Shown one piece after another: positions 56,922-64,000 of a DNA stretch of 64,000 bases. The translations under genes and the position numbers were made by a program. This DNA comes from Hymenobacter cavernae (GTDB taxonomy: Bacteria; Bacteroidota; Bacteroidia; Cytophagales; Hymenobacteraceae). Where the stretch lies: positions 272,219 to 336,218 of the forward strand of contig NZ_BMHT01000007.1 of NCBI RefSeq assembly GCF_014641455.1, written 5' to 3'. The notes below the pieces were generated by a model that was given only the letters and a program-made list of their open reading frames with translations, was not told the DNA's origin and did not search any database. How positions within the stretch are numbered: the stretch's first letter is position 1; every line of letters begins with the position of its first letter.

Positions 56922-57506
56922 CTATCCGAGGAGTGCATGAAGCTGCGCATACTGGAGCAACAGGATGGTTTTTGCATCTCTGATTTCGCCCGTCCGGATC
57001 AGGTGCAAAGCATGAGCAAACGGTAATTCCAGTACTTCAATGTCTTCCTGTTCTTCGGCTAATCCACCGCCATCGTGCACGCGCAACTCCTCACCGTACT
57101 CGGCCACGAAGAAGTACAGCATTTCCGTGACGGAGCCCGGCGACATGTACGCCTCGAATACTTTCTGCACTTTTTGGATCCGGTAGCCGGTTTCTTCCTC
57201 CGTTTCCCGCCGGATGCAGGCTTCCGCGTCGTCTTGGTCGAGCAGGCCCGCGCAGGCTTCAATGAGCATACCGGTAGTGTTGCCGTTCAGGTAGGTGGGC
57301 ATACGAAACTGCCGGGTTAGGATAACCGTCTTCTTGCCGGGGTTATACAGCAGGATGGCCGCCCCGTTGCCCCGGTCGTAGGCTTCGCGGCTCTGGGTAG
57401 ACCAGCGACCATCTTTCTGCCGGAGCGCGAAGGTGATTTTGCGGAGCGTGTACCAATTGTCGGATAATACTTCAATCGTCTTGGTATTGACTTCCGGAGT
57501 GTACAT
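56922..57506 (-). CDS. nudK: NUDIX hydrolase, GDP-mannose pyrophosphatase (NudK-like)
   Basis: A 194-residue enzyme from the ATG at 57506. The Nudix box is read in ACAGLLDQDDAEACIRRETEEETGYRI (REx2EExG core). EVLSDNWYTLRKITFALRQKDGRWSTQSREAYDRGNGAAILLYNP, TVILTRQFRMPTYLNGN and YMSPGSVTEMLYFFVAEY match the NudK subfamily, which hydrolyses GDP-mannose and similar nucleotide sugars. It is the upstream partner of the grpB-like gene. Confidence 0.9.
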   Translation of the reverse strand: MYTPEVNTKTIEVLSDNWYTLRKITFALRQKDGRWSTQSREAYDRGNGAAILLYNPGKKTVILTRQFRMPTYLNGNTTGMLIEACAGLLDQDDAEACIRRETEEETGYRIQKVQKVFEAYMSPGSVTEMLYFFVAEYGEELRVHDGGGLAEEQEDIEVLELPFAHALHLIRTGEIRDAKTILLLQYAQLHALLG

Positions 57507-57764
57507 GGAACTAGAGTTAGAAAGGAAACAAAAAAAGAGCTGCGAGGAAGTATAGCTACTTCCTCGTTCATCCTTCGTAGCATGTGCTTTTTCCAGTGGG
57601 CGCACCGTGTTCCGTCTTCTTGAGATGGAAGATAGTTATCTGCCGAGGAGCCCACCGTCAGGCCTGGCCCGCCACGAAACCTAGGTAGCCTGCGTCATCA
57701 AGCGAAACAGCGGGATACACCTGCCAGGCCGTTTGGCGGTAGCGAAAGGGGGGAGAGGCAGAAG

Positions 57765-59333
57765 CTACTCAAGCACAATTCGTTGGGTCGCCTGGTATCC
57801 CTGTGGTCCGCTTACGCGCAGCCAGTACAAGCCTGCGGGCAGGGTGTCGGTGGGGACCTGGACGGATGCCGCCGTCAGGGCGTGGCGCAAGACCTTACGG
57901 CCGACTGCATCCACCAGGTGCAACTGGAGGCCAGAAGGTGGCATATTGAGGGCTAGCTGCACCGTGAAGGAGCTACGGGCCGGATTGGGATACACACGCA
58001 ACTCTGCGGGCGCCTTGGCTGAATGGTTGGCCAAGACAGCGGGGGCGAGCTTCACCACCCAATAATCGCCGTAGAGCTCCCCGCCGCGGCTGGGTTCGCT
58101 CTTGTCATTTACGGCACCATCCGTGGACATGCCCGCCAGCAAATACCCACCATCCGAGGTAGCACTTACCCGCGTGAGCTGGGTATAGCCACCGTCAGCA
58201 CGCAGGGTTTGTTCCCACTGCTTGGCGCCTTGCGCGTCGAGCTTCGTCGCATGGTACGTGCTGAAGTCGCTGCTGCCAAACAGGCAACCGCCATCGGTGG
58301 AAAGAGTGAGGCTGGTGAGATAATCTTCCTGATACGTGCCGTACGCGTGGTCCCACTGTTTGGTGCCCTGCGCATTGAGCTTCACCAGCCAGAAGTCCCG
58401 GCCACCTAGGTTGGGCTGGCTTTTATCGCCGCTGGCTCCCGAGTAGGAGGAGCCGGCAAGCAACGCGCCGCCATCAGCCGTCAACTGTAGCCCTTGCAAG
58501 TAGTCATTCTCGCTGCCGCCGAGCACCCGGTCCCACTGTTTAAGGCCTTGTGCATCGAGCTTAACCAGCCAAAAATCGTAGCCACCCAAGCTAGGCTGGG
58601 TTTTGTCACCGGAGACATCAGATTGGGAGTAGCCGCCGAGCAGGTAGCCCCCGTCCGGGGTTGGTTGCAAGCTGGTAAACGCATCAATTCTACTTCCCCC
58701 AAGCGTACGATCCCACTGCTTGTTGCCTTGGCTATCGAGCTTCACAACCCAGTAGTCGCTTCTCCCCCGGCTGGCTTGACTCTTGTCGCCGGAAGTGGCG
58801 GAGCTGGAATTGCCGGCTAGCACATAGCCGCCATCGGCGGTTTGCTGCACACTGATCGGGGTGTCATCGGCGTCGCCTCCAATGGTACGGTCCCACTGGC
58901 TGGTGCCTTGCGCATCGAGCTTTATGATCCAATAATCTACGCCGCCCTGGCTGGCTTGCGTCTTGTCATCCGAGACAGGCGAATCAGAGTAAGCCGCCAC
59001 GATATAGCCGCCATCGGCGGTTTGCTGCACGCTGGTTGCCCCGTCGTAGCGAGTGCCACCGAGCGTTCGGTCCCACTGCTTGCGGCCTAGCGCATCTACT
59101 TTCACCACCCAGGCATCATCTCCCCCGAGGTGTGCCTGCGTTTTATCACCCGAGATGCCGGACTGGGAGGCGCCCACCAGAATGCTGCCGCCGTCGCGAG
59201 TGGGCTGCATTCCCGCGAGTCGTTCCTCCCCGCTGCCACCGAGGGTACGGTCCCATTGCTTAGCGGGCGTTTGGGCCAAGGCGCTTCCCGAGAGCACCAG
59301 GGCACAGGCCACGAAGAAAGTTTGGAATTTCAT
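57765..59333 (-). CDS. T9SS-secreted protein with WDRTLGG repeats
   Basis: A 522-residue exported protein (signal peptide MKFQTFFVACALVLSGSALAQ). About seven repeats of roughly 60 residues each carry KQWDRTLGG, then a segment like VQQTADGGYIVAAYS and SGDKTQASxGGxDYWVVKLDAQG. This suggests a beta-propeller in which each repeat is one blade; the DGG and DKTQ loops could bind calcium. The last 85 residues (LRVYPNPARSSFTVQLAL to LPAGLYWLRVSGPQGYQATQRIVLE) are a type A sorting domain for type IX secretion. The ligand or role is unknown. Confidence 0.85.
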   Translation of the reverse strand: MKFQTFFVACALVLSGSALAQTPAKQWDRTLGGSGEERLAGMQPTRDGGSILVGASQSGISGDKTQAHLGGDDAWVVKVDALGRKQWDRTLGGTRYDGATSVQQTADGGYIVAAYSDSPVSDDKTQASQGGVDYWIIKLDAQGTSQWDRTIGGDADDTPISVQQTADGGYVLAGNSSSATSGDKSQASRGRSDYWVVKLDSQGNKQWDRTLGGSRIDAFTSLQPTPDGGYLLGGYSQSDVSGDKTQPSLGGYDFWLVKLDAQGLKQWDRVLGGSENDYLQGLQLTADGGALLAGSSYSGASGDKSQPNLGGRDFWLVKLNAQGTKQWDHAYGTYQEDYLTSLTLSTDGGCLFGSSDFSTYHATKLDAQGAKQWEQTLRADGGYTQLTRVSATSDGGYLLAGMSTDGAVNDKSEPSRGGELYGDYWVVKLAPAVLANHSAKAPAELRVYPNPARSSFTVQLALNMPPSGLQLHLVDAVGRKVLRHALTAASVQVPTDTLPAGLYWLRVSGPQGYQATQRIVLE

Positions 59334-60053
59334 AGCGCGAAGGATCGATGATAAAAGCAGAAGGAAAGCCTAGGTTGGGTAAGAGGCTGCTACAGGTCTG
59401 TTTGCTGGCAGGGCCGCTGCAATTGTAGGGCAAAGCTAGCTAGGTACTTATTTGTGGAACTTCGCCAAACGGAGTTTCACTTGCGTCTGCTGGATTTTTA
59501 ACTCCAAGCCATTCGCAACGGCGCCGGCGACCATCCCATTAGCTTAGGTGCCGAATGCCAGCTGCTGCCGCGCTGGGTCGTTTATGCGACTGGCTTCGGC
59601 GGGGCGCTCCTCAAGGTTAACCAGCAGGCCAGGCACGAGCTTGCCCGGTACGCGAATTTGTACAATGCTGGGAGCAGAGCTAGGTCTCCGGCATTATTAC
59701 AACCAAGTCAAACGGCGACAGCGACGCCAAACAGCCGGATCTTCCGTCGGAAACTATCTAGCGCTGCAATCGACCAGCAGCTGGCGGAATCCGCGCAAGG
59801 TGGGGCCAGCTGCTGCGATATAATTTTACTATGGTAGCCGTGCTGTGGGGCGTGCAACGTCGACTCGGAGGCCACGGCTTCGCTGAGGCCTGCGCGGGCC
59901 TAGGTCTATCCAACGACATTCAAGCAGAATACCACGAAACGTATGAGCTGCAACGTCACCTAGTCCTGCAATACTTAGCCAGAACCTACCATAACTTGCC
60001 GGGTAGGACGTGCGGAATAGCTAGGTGCTGCGCTGGGAAGTGAGCAGCCGGCA
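59334..60053. other. 720-bp region without a convincing gene
   Basis: The stretch lies between two minus-strand genes. Open frames on the plus strand (for example 59548-59823 and 59831-60043) have neither recognisable motifs nor good starts. One plus-strand frame from about 59516 reads AIRNGAGDHPISLGAECQLLPRW, which looks more protein-like but is interrupted by a stop upstream. Decayed coding sequence is possible. The promoter of the T9SS repeat gene is expected near 59334-59400. Confidence 0.45.
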
Positions 60054-61010
60054 TTACTTAGCTGGTGCTACCCCGTCTGTCGTTTGCACTATTTTCTGGA
60101 TGGTGCCGTCGGGGTTGTAGTGCAGGTAATCCACGCAGATGGAGCGCCGATAGCTGCCACCGGTGGGCAGGGCGCCGTTGTGGTAGAAAAAGTAGCTCTT
60201 GCCCTTGTAGTCGATGATGCCGGGGTGGGTGGTGAAGCTGTTGGGCACATTTTCCTGGATGATGCCCCGGTAGGTCCACGGCCCGGTGGCGCTGGGGGCC
60301 GTGCAATACTCTATCATTTCGGGCTTGGTGCCGGCGCTGGCATACACGAGGTAGTAGAGCTTTCTGCGCTTGTACACCCAAGGCCCTTCGATGTAGTTTT
60401 TGGGAGTAAACGTGGTGATGGGGCTCGCCAACTCGATCATGTTATCCTTGAGCTTCACCCACTTGCAGCTGCCGTTGCCCCAGTACAAGTATGCCTGTTT
60501 GTTGTCGTCGATAAAAACGGTGGGGTCAATATCATCCCAGGCGTGCGGCAGGTCCTTGGTCATCTCATTGACGATAAGTGCTTTGCCAATAGCATCCCGG
60601 AACGGCCCCGTAGGGCGGTCCGACACGGCCACACCGATAGCCGCGCCGCCCTGGCTGTTGTCGTCTTTCTTATGAAACGTGGATACAAACCAGTAGAACT
60701 TGCCCTTATGGTAGACGCACTGCGCCGCGTAGGCATCACCGGTAGCCCAGGCAAAGGTTCGGGGCGAGAGGCGCGTGCCGTAGTCTTTCCAGTGCACCAG
60801 GTCGGTGGTGGCGTAGATGCGCCAGTCGGGCATCTTGTAGTTCGTTTCCTGCACCGAGGCCGTGTCATGACCAGTGTACAAAAACAGCGTGTCGTGGTAC
60901 ACCAGCGGCGCCGGGTCGGCCGTGAACACGTCTCGGATAATCGGGTTTTGTGCCTGCAAGGGTAGCCAGGACACCAGGGCCAGTAGGACAACGAGGAAAG
61001 TGTTTTTCAT
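60054..61010 (-). CDS. glycoside hydrolase family 43 protein
   Basis: A 318-residue secreted enzyme (signal peptide ending LQAQ). The three GH43 acidic residues are visible: Asp32 in FTADPAPLVYHD (base), Asp162 in DDIDPTVFIDDN (pKa modulator) and Glu208 in NYIEGPWVYKR (acid). It is a single five-bladed propeller without extra domains, as in arabinofuranosidases, xylosidases or galactan-acting members. It would trim arabinose, xylose or galactose side chains. It is 57 bp downstream of the CE1 gene and probably co-transcribed with it. Confidence 0.92.
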   Translation of the reverse strand: MKNTFLVVLLALVSWLPLQAQNPIIRDVFTADPAPLVYHDTLFLYTGHDTASVQETNYKMPDWRIYATTDLVHWKDYGTRLSPRTFAWATGDAYAAQCVYHKGKFYWFVSTFHKKDDNSQGGAAIGVAVSDRPTGPFRDAIGKALIVNEMTKDLPHAWDDIDPTVFIDDNKQAYLYWGNGSCKWVKLKDNMIELASPITTFTPKNYIEGPWVYKRRKLYYLVYASAGTKPEMIEYCTAPSATGPWTYRGIIQENVPNSFTTHPGIIDYKGKSYFFYHNGALPTGGSYRRSICVDYLHYNPDGTIQKIVQTTDGVAPAK

Positions 61011-61067
61011 GGAGCTAGGGTAGAAGATAGGGGTAGTGAACTCGTAAGCCTGTAATTGCTAGGTGGC

Positions 61068-62996
61068 TTAAAACAGCCTCTGGGCAAACAGGTACAAATC
61101 GTGCCGCCACACGGGCCAGGTATGACCGCCGGGATACTCGCTGTACACGTACTTGATGCCTAGCTCATCCATTTTGGCCCGCATCACCTTATTGTTGGCG
61201 TAGGCGATGTCGGCCTGTCCGCCCATCGAGAGCCACAGCTGCTTCAGGTTGGTGTTGATGGTGCTGGCATTGGCTTTCATGAAGGCATACTGCGGGTCGG
61301 ACAGCTGGGGGTTATTGGCAAAAAAGCCCGAGCTGAACACCCCCAGGTAGGCAAACATATCGGTGTTCTTCATACCGGCGTAGAGGGTTTGCAGGCCTCC
61401 CATCGACAAGCCCGCCAAGGCCCGATTGTTGGCCCCGGCTGCCACCCGATAGTTGCTTTCCACCACTGGTAGCACGGTTTGTTTTAGCTCGTCTTCAAAC
61501 CTTTTCAGCGTATTCTCGCCGAAGCCGGCCAAGCCACCGGGGCCGCCCATGTTGCCATCCAGCATTACCACGAGCATGGGCTTGGCCTTCTTTTCAGCAA
61601 TCAGGTTGTCCAAAATCAAGTCAGCTTTGCCTTGCCTGGCCCAGCCGGTTTCGTCTTCGCCGCCGCCGTGCAGCAGGTAGAGCACCGGGTACTTGGTGGC
61701 GGGGCTGGCGTCGTAGCCCGCTGGGGTATAGATATAAAACTGCCGCCAGGTATTAGTGACCTTAGAGAAGAACCGCTTCATCCGAACCTCGCCATGGGGC
61801 ACGTCGCACAGCGCGTAAAAGCTAGTGCCGCGGCCGGGAACCTCAATGCCGCTAGCCATGCGCCCCATCCCGTAGAAGGTGTCGCTAGCGGGGTCAGCTA
61901 CGGGCAGGCCGTCGAGCACCAGGGAGTAATAATGCAGGCCCCGGCTGAGGGTGTCGGTCGTCACCATCCAGGTGCCGCTGCTGTCTTTTGCCATGTCGTA
62001 CTTCCGGCCTAGGTCTAGCTGGGCTTGCTGCACGCCGGGCGCTTTGAGGCGAAACACGGCGCGGTTGTCGGGCAAAAGCTGAGGGTATTTGGCATTGCGC
62101 ACGTTGGTCGCAGCCGGTGCGCCCAGCACGGTGTAGGTAGGCAGCGCCGCCACATCGACGGGCTTAAACAGCTGCTGCGAGAACATGTACAGCCCGTTTT
62201 TCCAAACCTTGAAGTCGTGCCCGCCCGCTTCGAGGTAGTACACGTGCGGCACGCTGTGCTCGTAGAGGTAGTCGTGCGTGCGCTGGCTGATGGGCAGCAG
62301 GCCGTCGGCGTCGCCGCACGAAATCCAGAGCAGCTTGAGCTGCTTTTTGGCTTTTGCTACATCGGGCACCAGCTGCTCGGGTTGCCTGGTGTTAGGAGCC
62401 GAGGAAAAGCCGCCTACCCAGGCAAATTTATCCAGGTTGCCCAACCCAAAGTTCAGCGACTGACCACCGCCCATCGACAGCCCGGCAATAGCCCGGTTCT
62501 CGCGGCTGGTCAGGGTCGGGTAGTGCTTTTCGATGTAGGGGACGAGGTCGGTCAGCAGGTCTTTTTCGAAGTTGGCAAAAGCAGCCACTTTATCCGGGCC
62601 GTAGATATTGCCCACGGGCCGGTCGTCTTTCATGGCCCGGCCGTTGGGCATCACCACCAGCATGGGCTTGAGCTTGCCCGCCGCGTACAGATTATCCAGA
62701 ATCACCTGCGGGCGCCCTCCTTTGAGCCATTCCTTTTCGTCGCCACCGATGCCGTGCAGCAGGTAGAGCACCGGGTACTTCTTCTTTTTAGAATAGCCCG
62801 GCGGCGTGTACACCAGCGCCTTACGCACCGTGCCCACGGTTTTCGACGGGTAGCTGATACTATCTAGCTTACCGGTAGCAATGCCCGCGGTGGGTTGGTC
62901 GAAGCCCTTAGGTGCTTCCATCGCCATTTTTTGGGCAAAAGTGTTGCTTATGCTCAGCACGACAACGCCCAGCATAACAGGGAGTAGGTTTCTCAT
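61068..62996 (-). CDS. double-domain CE1 (feruloyl) esterase
   Basis: A 642-residue secreted protein with two complete esterase-D-type catalytic domains. Domain 1 (about 40-275) has LLHGIGGDEKEW, the nucleophile Ser174 in AGLSMGG, and GGHDFKVW. Domain 2 (about 400-642) has LLHGGGEDETGW, Ser530 in AGLSMGG, and GGHTWPVW. Between them (290-395) lies an immunoglobulin-like CBM48/E-set segment (VFRLKAPGVQQAQLDLGRKYDMAKDSSGTWMVTTD). The enzyme would release ferulate or acetyl groups from plant glycans. It lies between the GH97 and GH43 genes on the same strand. Confidence 0.9.
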   Translation of the reverse strand: MRNLLPVMLGVVVLSISNTFAQKMAMEAPKGFDQPTAGIATGKLDSISYPSKTVGTVRKALVYTPPGYSKKKKYPVLYLLHGIGGDEKEWLKGGRPQVILDNLYAAGKLKPMLVVMPNGRAMKDDRPVGNIYGPDKVAAFANFEKDLLTDLVPYIEKHYPTLTSRENRAIAGLSMGGGQSLNFGLGNLDKFAWVGGFSSAPNTRQPEQLVPDVAKAKKQLKLLWISCGDADGLLPISQRTHDYLYEHSVPHVYYLEAGGHDFKVWKNGLYMFSQQLFKPVDVAALPTYTVLGAPAATNVRNAKYPQLLPDNRAVFRLKAPGVQQAQLDLGRKYDMAKDSSGTWMVTTDTLSRGLHYYSLVLDGLPVADPASDTFYGMGRMASGIEVPGRGTSFYALCDVPHGEVRMKRFFSKVTNTWRQFYIYTPAGYDASPATKYPVLYLLHGGGEDETGWARQGKADLILDNLIAEKKAKPMLVVMLDGNMGGPGGLAGFGENTLKRFEDELKQTVLPVVESNYRVAAGANNRALAGLSMGGLQTLYAGMKNTDMFAYLGVFSSGFFANNPQLSDPQYAFMKANASTINTNLKQLWLSMGGQADIAYANNKVMRAKMDELGIKYVYSEYPGGHTWPVWRHDLYLFAQRLF

Positions 62997-63097
62997 AACT
63001 CGGAAAAAGGCCCGGCGGACCTAGGTGATGGGTGGGAAAATCGGACGGTTTGCAACGGGAATAATCAAAACCGGCGTAGCCGCCGGCATTCCAGGGC

Positions 63098-64000
63098 CTA
63101 GGGCTGCACCACGAAGCCGCCCCGCGCGGGCAGCGTTACGCTGAGGGTAGTGCCCACCACGGCCCGCGTGCTGAAGCTGCGGTTGGTGTCCCCGTCGGTA
63201 ATGAGGGTGCCGCTTTGCAGACCTAGCTTACCGAGGTCCAGCTGAATGGTTTTGGGGGCGTCGGTGGCGTTGATGCCAGCCACGTACCATGCGCCGCCGG
63301 GTGCCTGGCGGGCCAGCACCACGTACTGGCCGGGGTAGCCATCCACCAGCTTCACGTCGGCCCAGCGCGGGGGTAGCTTTTTCACGAAGTCCTGCACGTA
63401 GGCGGGCTGCGCGGCCATGCCCTCGGGCACCTCGGCGTAGTGCTGAATACCGGACTGAAACAGCACCGACAAGGCCAGCTCAAAGGCGTTGGAGGTGCGG
63501 CGCTGCTTGCCTCTTATCTCCGAAAAGGCCATAGGCGTGAAGTCCATCGGGCCCACGGCGTTGCGGGTGAAGGGCAGCGTGGCGCAGTGGGTAGCCTCCT
63601 GGTCGGTGTTGCGCTGGTCGAAGGTCAGGAACTCGAAGCCCTTCACCGCTTCCATCGTCATCAGATTAGGATAGGTGCGGTTCCAGCCCCTAGGCAAGGT
63701 AGCGCCGTGAAAGTTGACCAGCAGACCGGCTTGGGCAGCATCGACGAGCAAATCCTGGTAGTAGTTCATAAACGACTGCCCGTCGCCGCCGAAGAAGTCG
63801 ATCTTTATTCCCACAATGCCCATCTGCTTGAGGCGGGCAAACTCCTGGCGCCGGCTTTCGGGCTCAAAGAGCACGTTGGTCGGGGTTTGCGGGGCCTGGT
63901 TCCAGTGGCCGTTGGAGTTGTACCACACCAGCAGGCCCACGTTTTTGGAGCGGGCATACTGAGCTAGCTCCTGCGTTTTGTCGTAGCCGATTTGCTTGTC
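63098..64000 (-). CDS. glycoside hydrolase family 97 protein, partial (N-terminus outside window)
   Basis: The last 300 codons of a gene that enters from beyond position 64000 in frame. GIVGIKIDFFGGDGQSFMNYYQDLL contains the (beta/alpha)8-barrel acidic centre, NFHGATLPRGWNRTYPNLMTMEAVKGFE holds the catalytic Glu of inverting GH97 members, and the end (LGLQSGTLITDGDTNRSFSTRAVVGTTLSVTLPARGGFVVQP) is the C-terminal beta-sandwich. GH97 acts as alpha-glucosidase or alpha-galactosidase. It starts the GH97-CE1-GH43 run. Confidence 0.9.
   Translation of the reverse strand, partial: DKQIGYDKTQELAQYARSKNVGLLVWYNSNGHWNQAPQTPTNVLFEPESRRQEFARLKQMGIVGIKIDFFGGDGQSFMNYYQDLLVDAAQAGLLVNFHGATLPRGWNRTYPNLMTMEAVKGFEFLTFDQRNTDQEATHCATLPFTRNAVGPMDFTPMAFSEIRGKQRRTSNAFELALSVLFQSGIQHYAEVPEGMAAQPAYVQDFVKKLPPRWADVKLVDGYPGQYVVLARQAPGGAWYVAGINATDAPKTIQLDLGKLGLQSGTLITDGDTNRSFSTRAVVGTTLSVTLPARGGFVVQP

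Noticed and set aside
59548..60043. 91- and 70-residue frames between the T9SS and GH43 genes
   Set aside because: No recognisable domain, poor starts and Arg/Ser-rich composition; left as an unassigned region.

Overview
The window looks like a chromosomal segment of a Bacteroidota bacterium of the Cytophagales, most likely Hymenobacter or a close relative. This is inferred from fairly high GC content, type IX secretion C-terminal sorting domains on two exported proteins, a Bacteroidota promoter (TATATTTG with an upstream TTG), many lipoproteins with a lipobox cysteine, weak Shine-Dalgarno signals, and Hymenobacter-like families (DUF4112, SseB pair, diadenylate-cyclase-domain protein, PD-(D/E)XK AddB-like nuclease). 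No rRNA, tRNA, transposase or phage gene was recognised.

Layout. 1-5281: end of a CRISPR-Cas locus (last codons of cas1, cas2, leader, and a long array of 73 repeats plus one decayed repeat). 5351-6831: promoter, SAM-I riboswitch and a PLP-dependent cysteine synthase family gene. 6948-7981: two hypothetical exported or membrane proteins. 8254-13049: a pectin (rhamnogalacturonan/polygalacturonan) degradation cluster on the minus strand, made of GH105, CE12 and PL9 genes. 13484-19798: mixed housekeeping and accessory genes (GAF protein, M2 peptidase, fatty acid hydroxylase, an AT-rich orphan, MtfA-SEC-C, small phosphatase) and the tail of a broken esterase. 19960-24837: GH106 rhamnosidase, GntP transporter and gluconokinase. 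24986-47181: core-type genes (DEAD-box helicase, MFS, YihY, DUF2062, SseB, an SCO/cytochrome c operon, aldo/keto reductase, DAC-domain protein, flavoprotein, antiporter, ClC channel, MscS channel, cytosine deaminase-like enzyme, AddB-like nuclease). 47460-54289: TetR regulator followed by a complete TolC-MFP-RND efflux operon. 54552-57506: Crp/Fnr regulator, epimerase, GrpB and NudK. 57765-64000: a T9SS repeat protein and a second polysaccharide cluster (GH43, double CE1 esterase, GH97 running off the window).

How the genes fit together. PL9 would cut pectic backbone, CE12 would remove acetyl groups, GH105 would hydrolyse the unsaturated uronyl-rhamnose products, and GH106 would release rhamnose. 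GH43, CE1 and GH97 would act on side chains or other plant glycans. GntP and GntK would take up and phosphorylate gluconate or a related sugar acid. No SusC/SusD pair lies inside the window. CE12 and PL9 share a conserved 45-bp upstream box at the same distance from their start codons, which suggests common control.

The intergenic DNA is rich in palindromes: at least three dispersed repeat families, several strong terminators, and inverted repeats built of simple words. The palindrome CCTAGG (usually ACCTAGGT) is strikingly frequent in genes and spacers alike.
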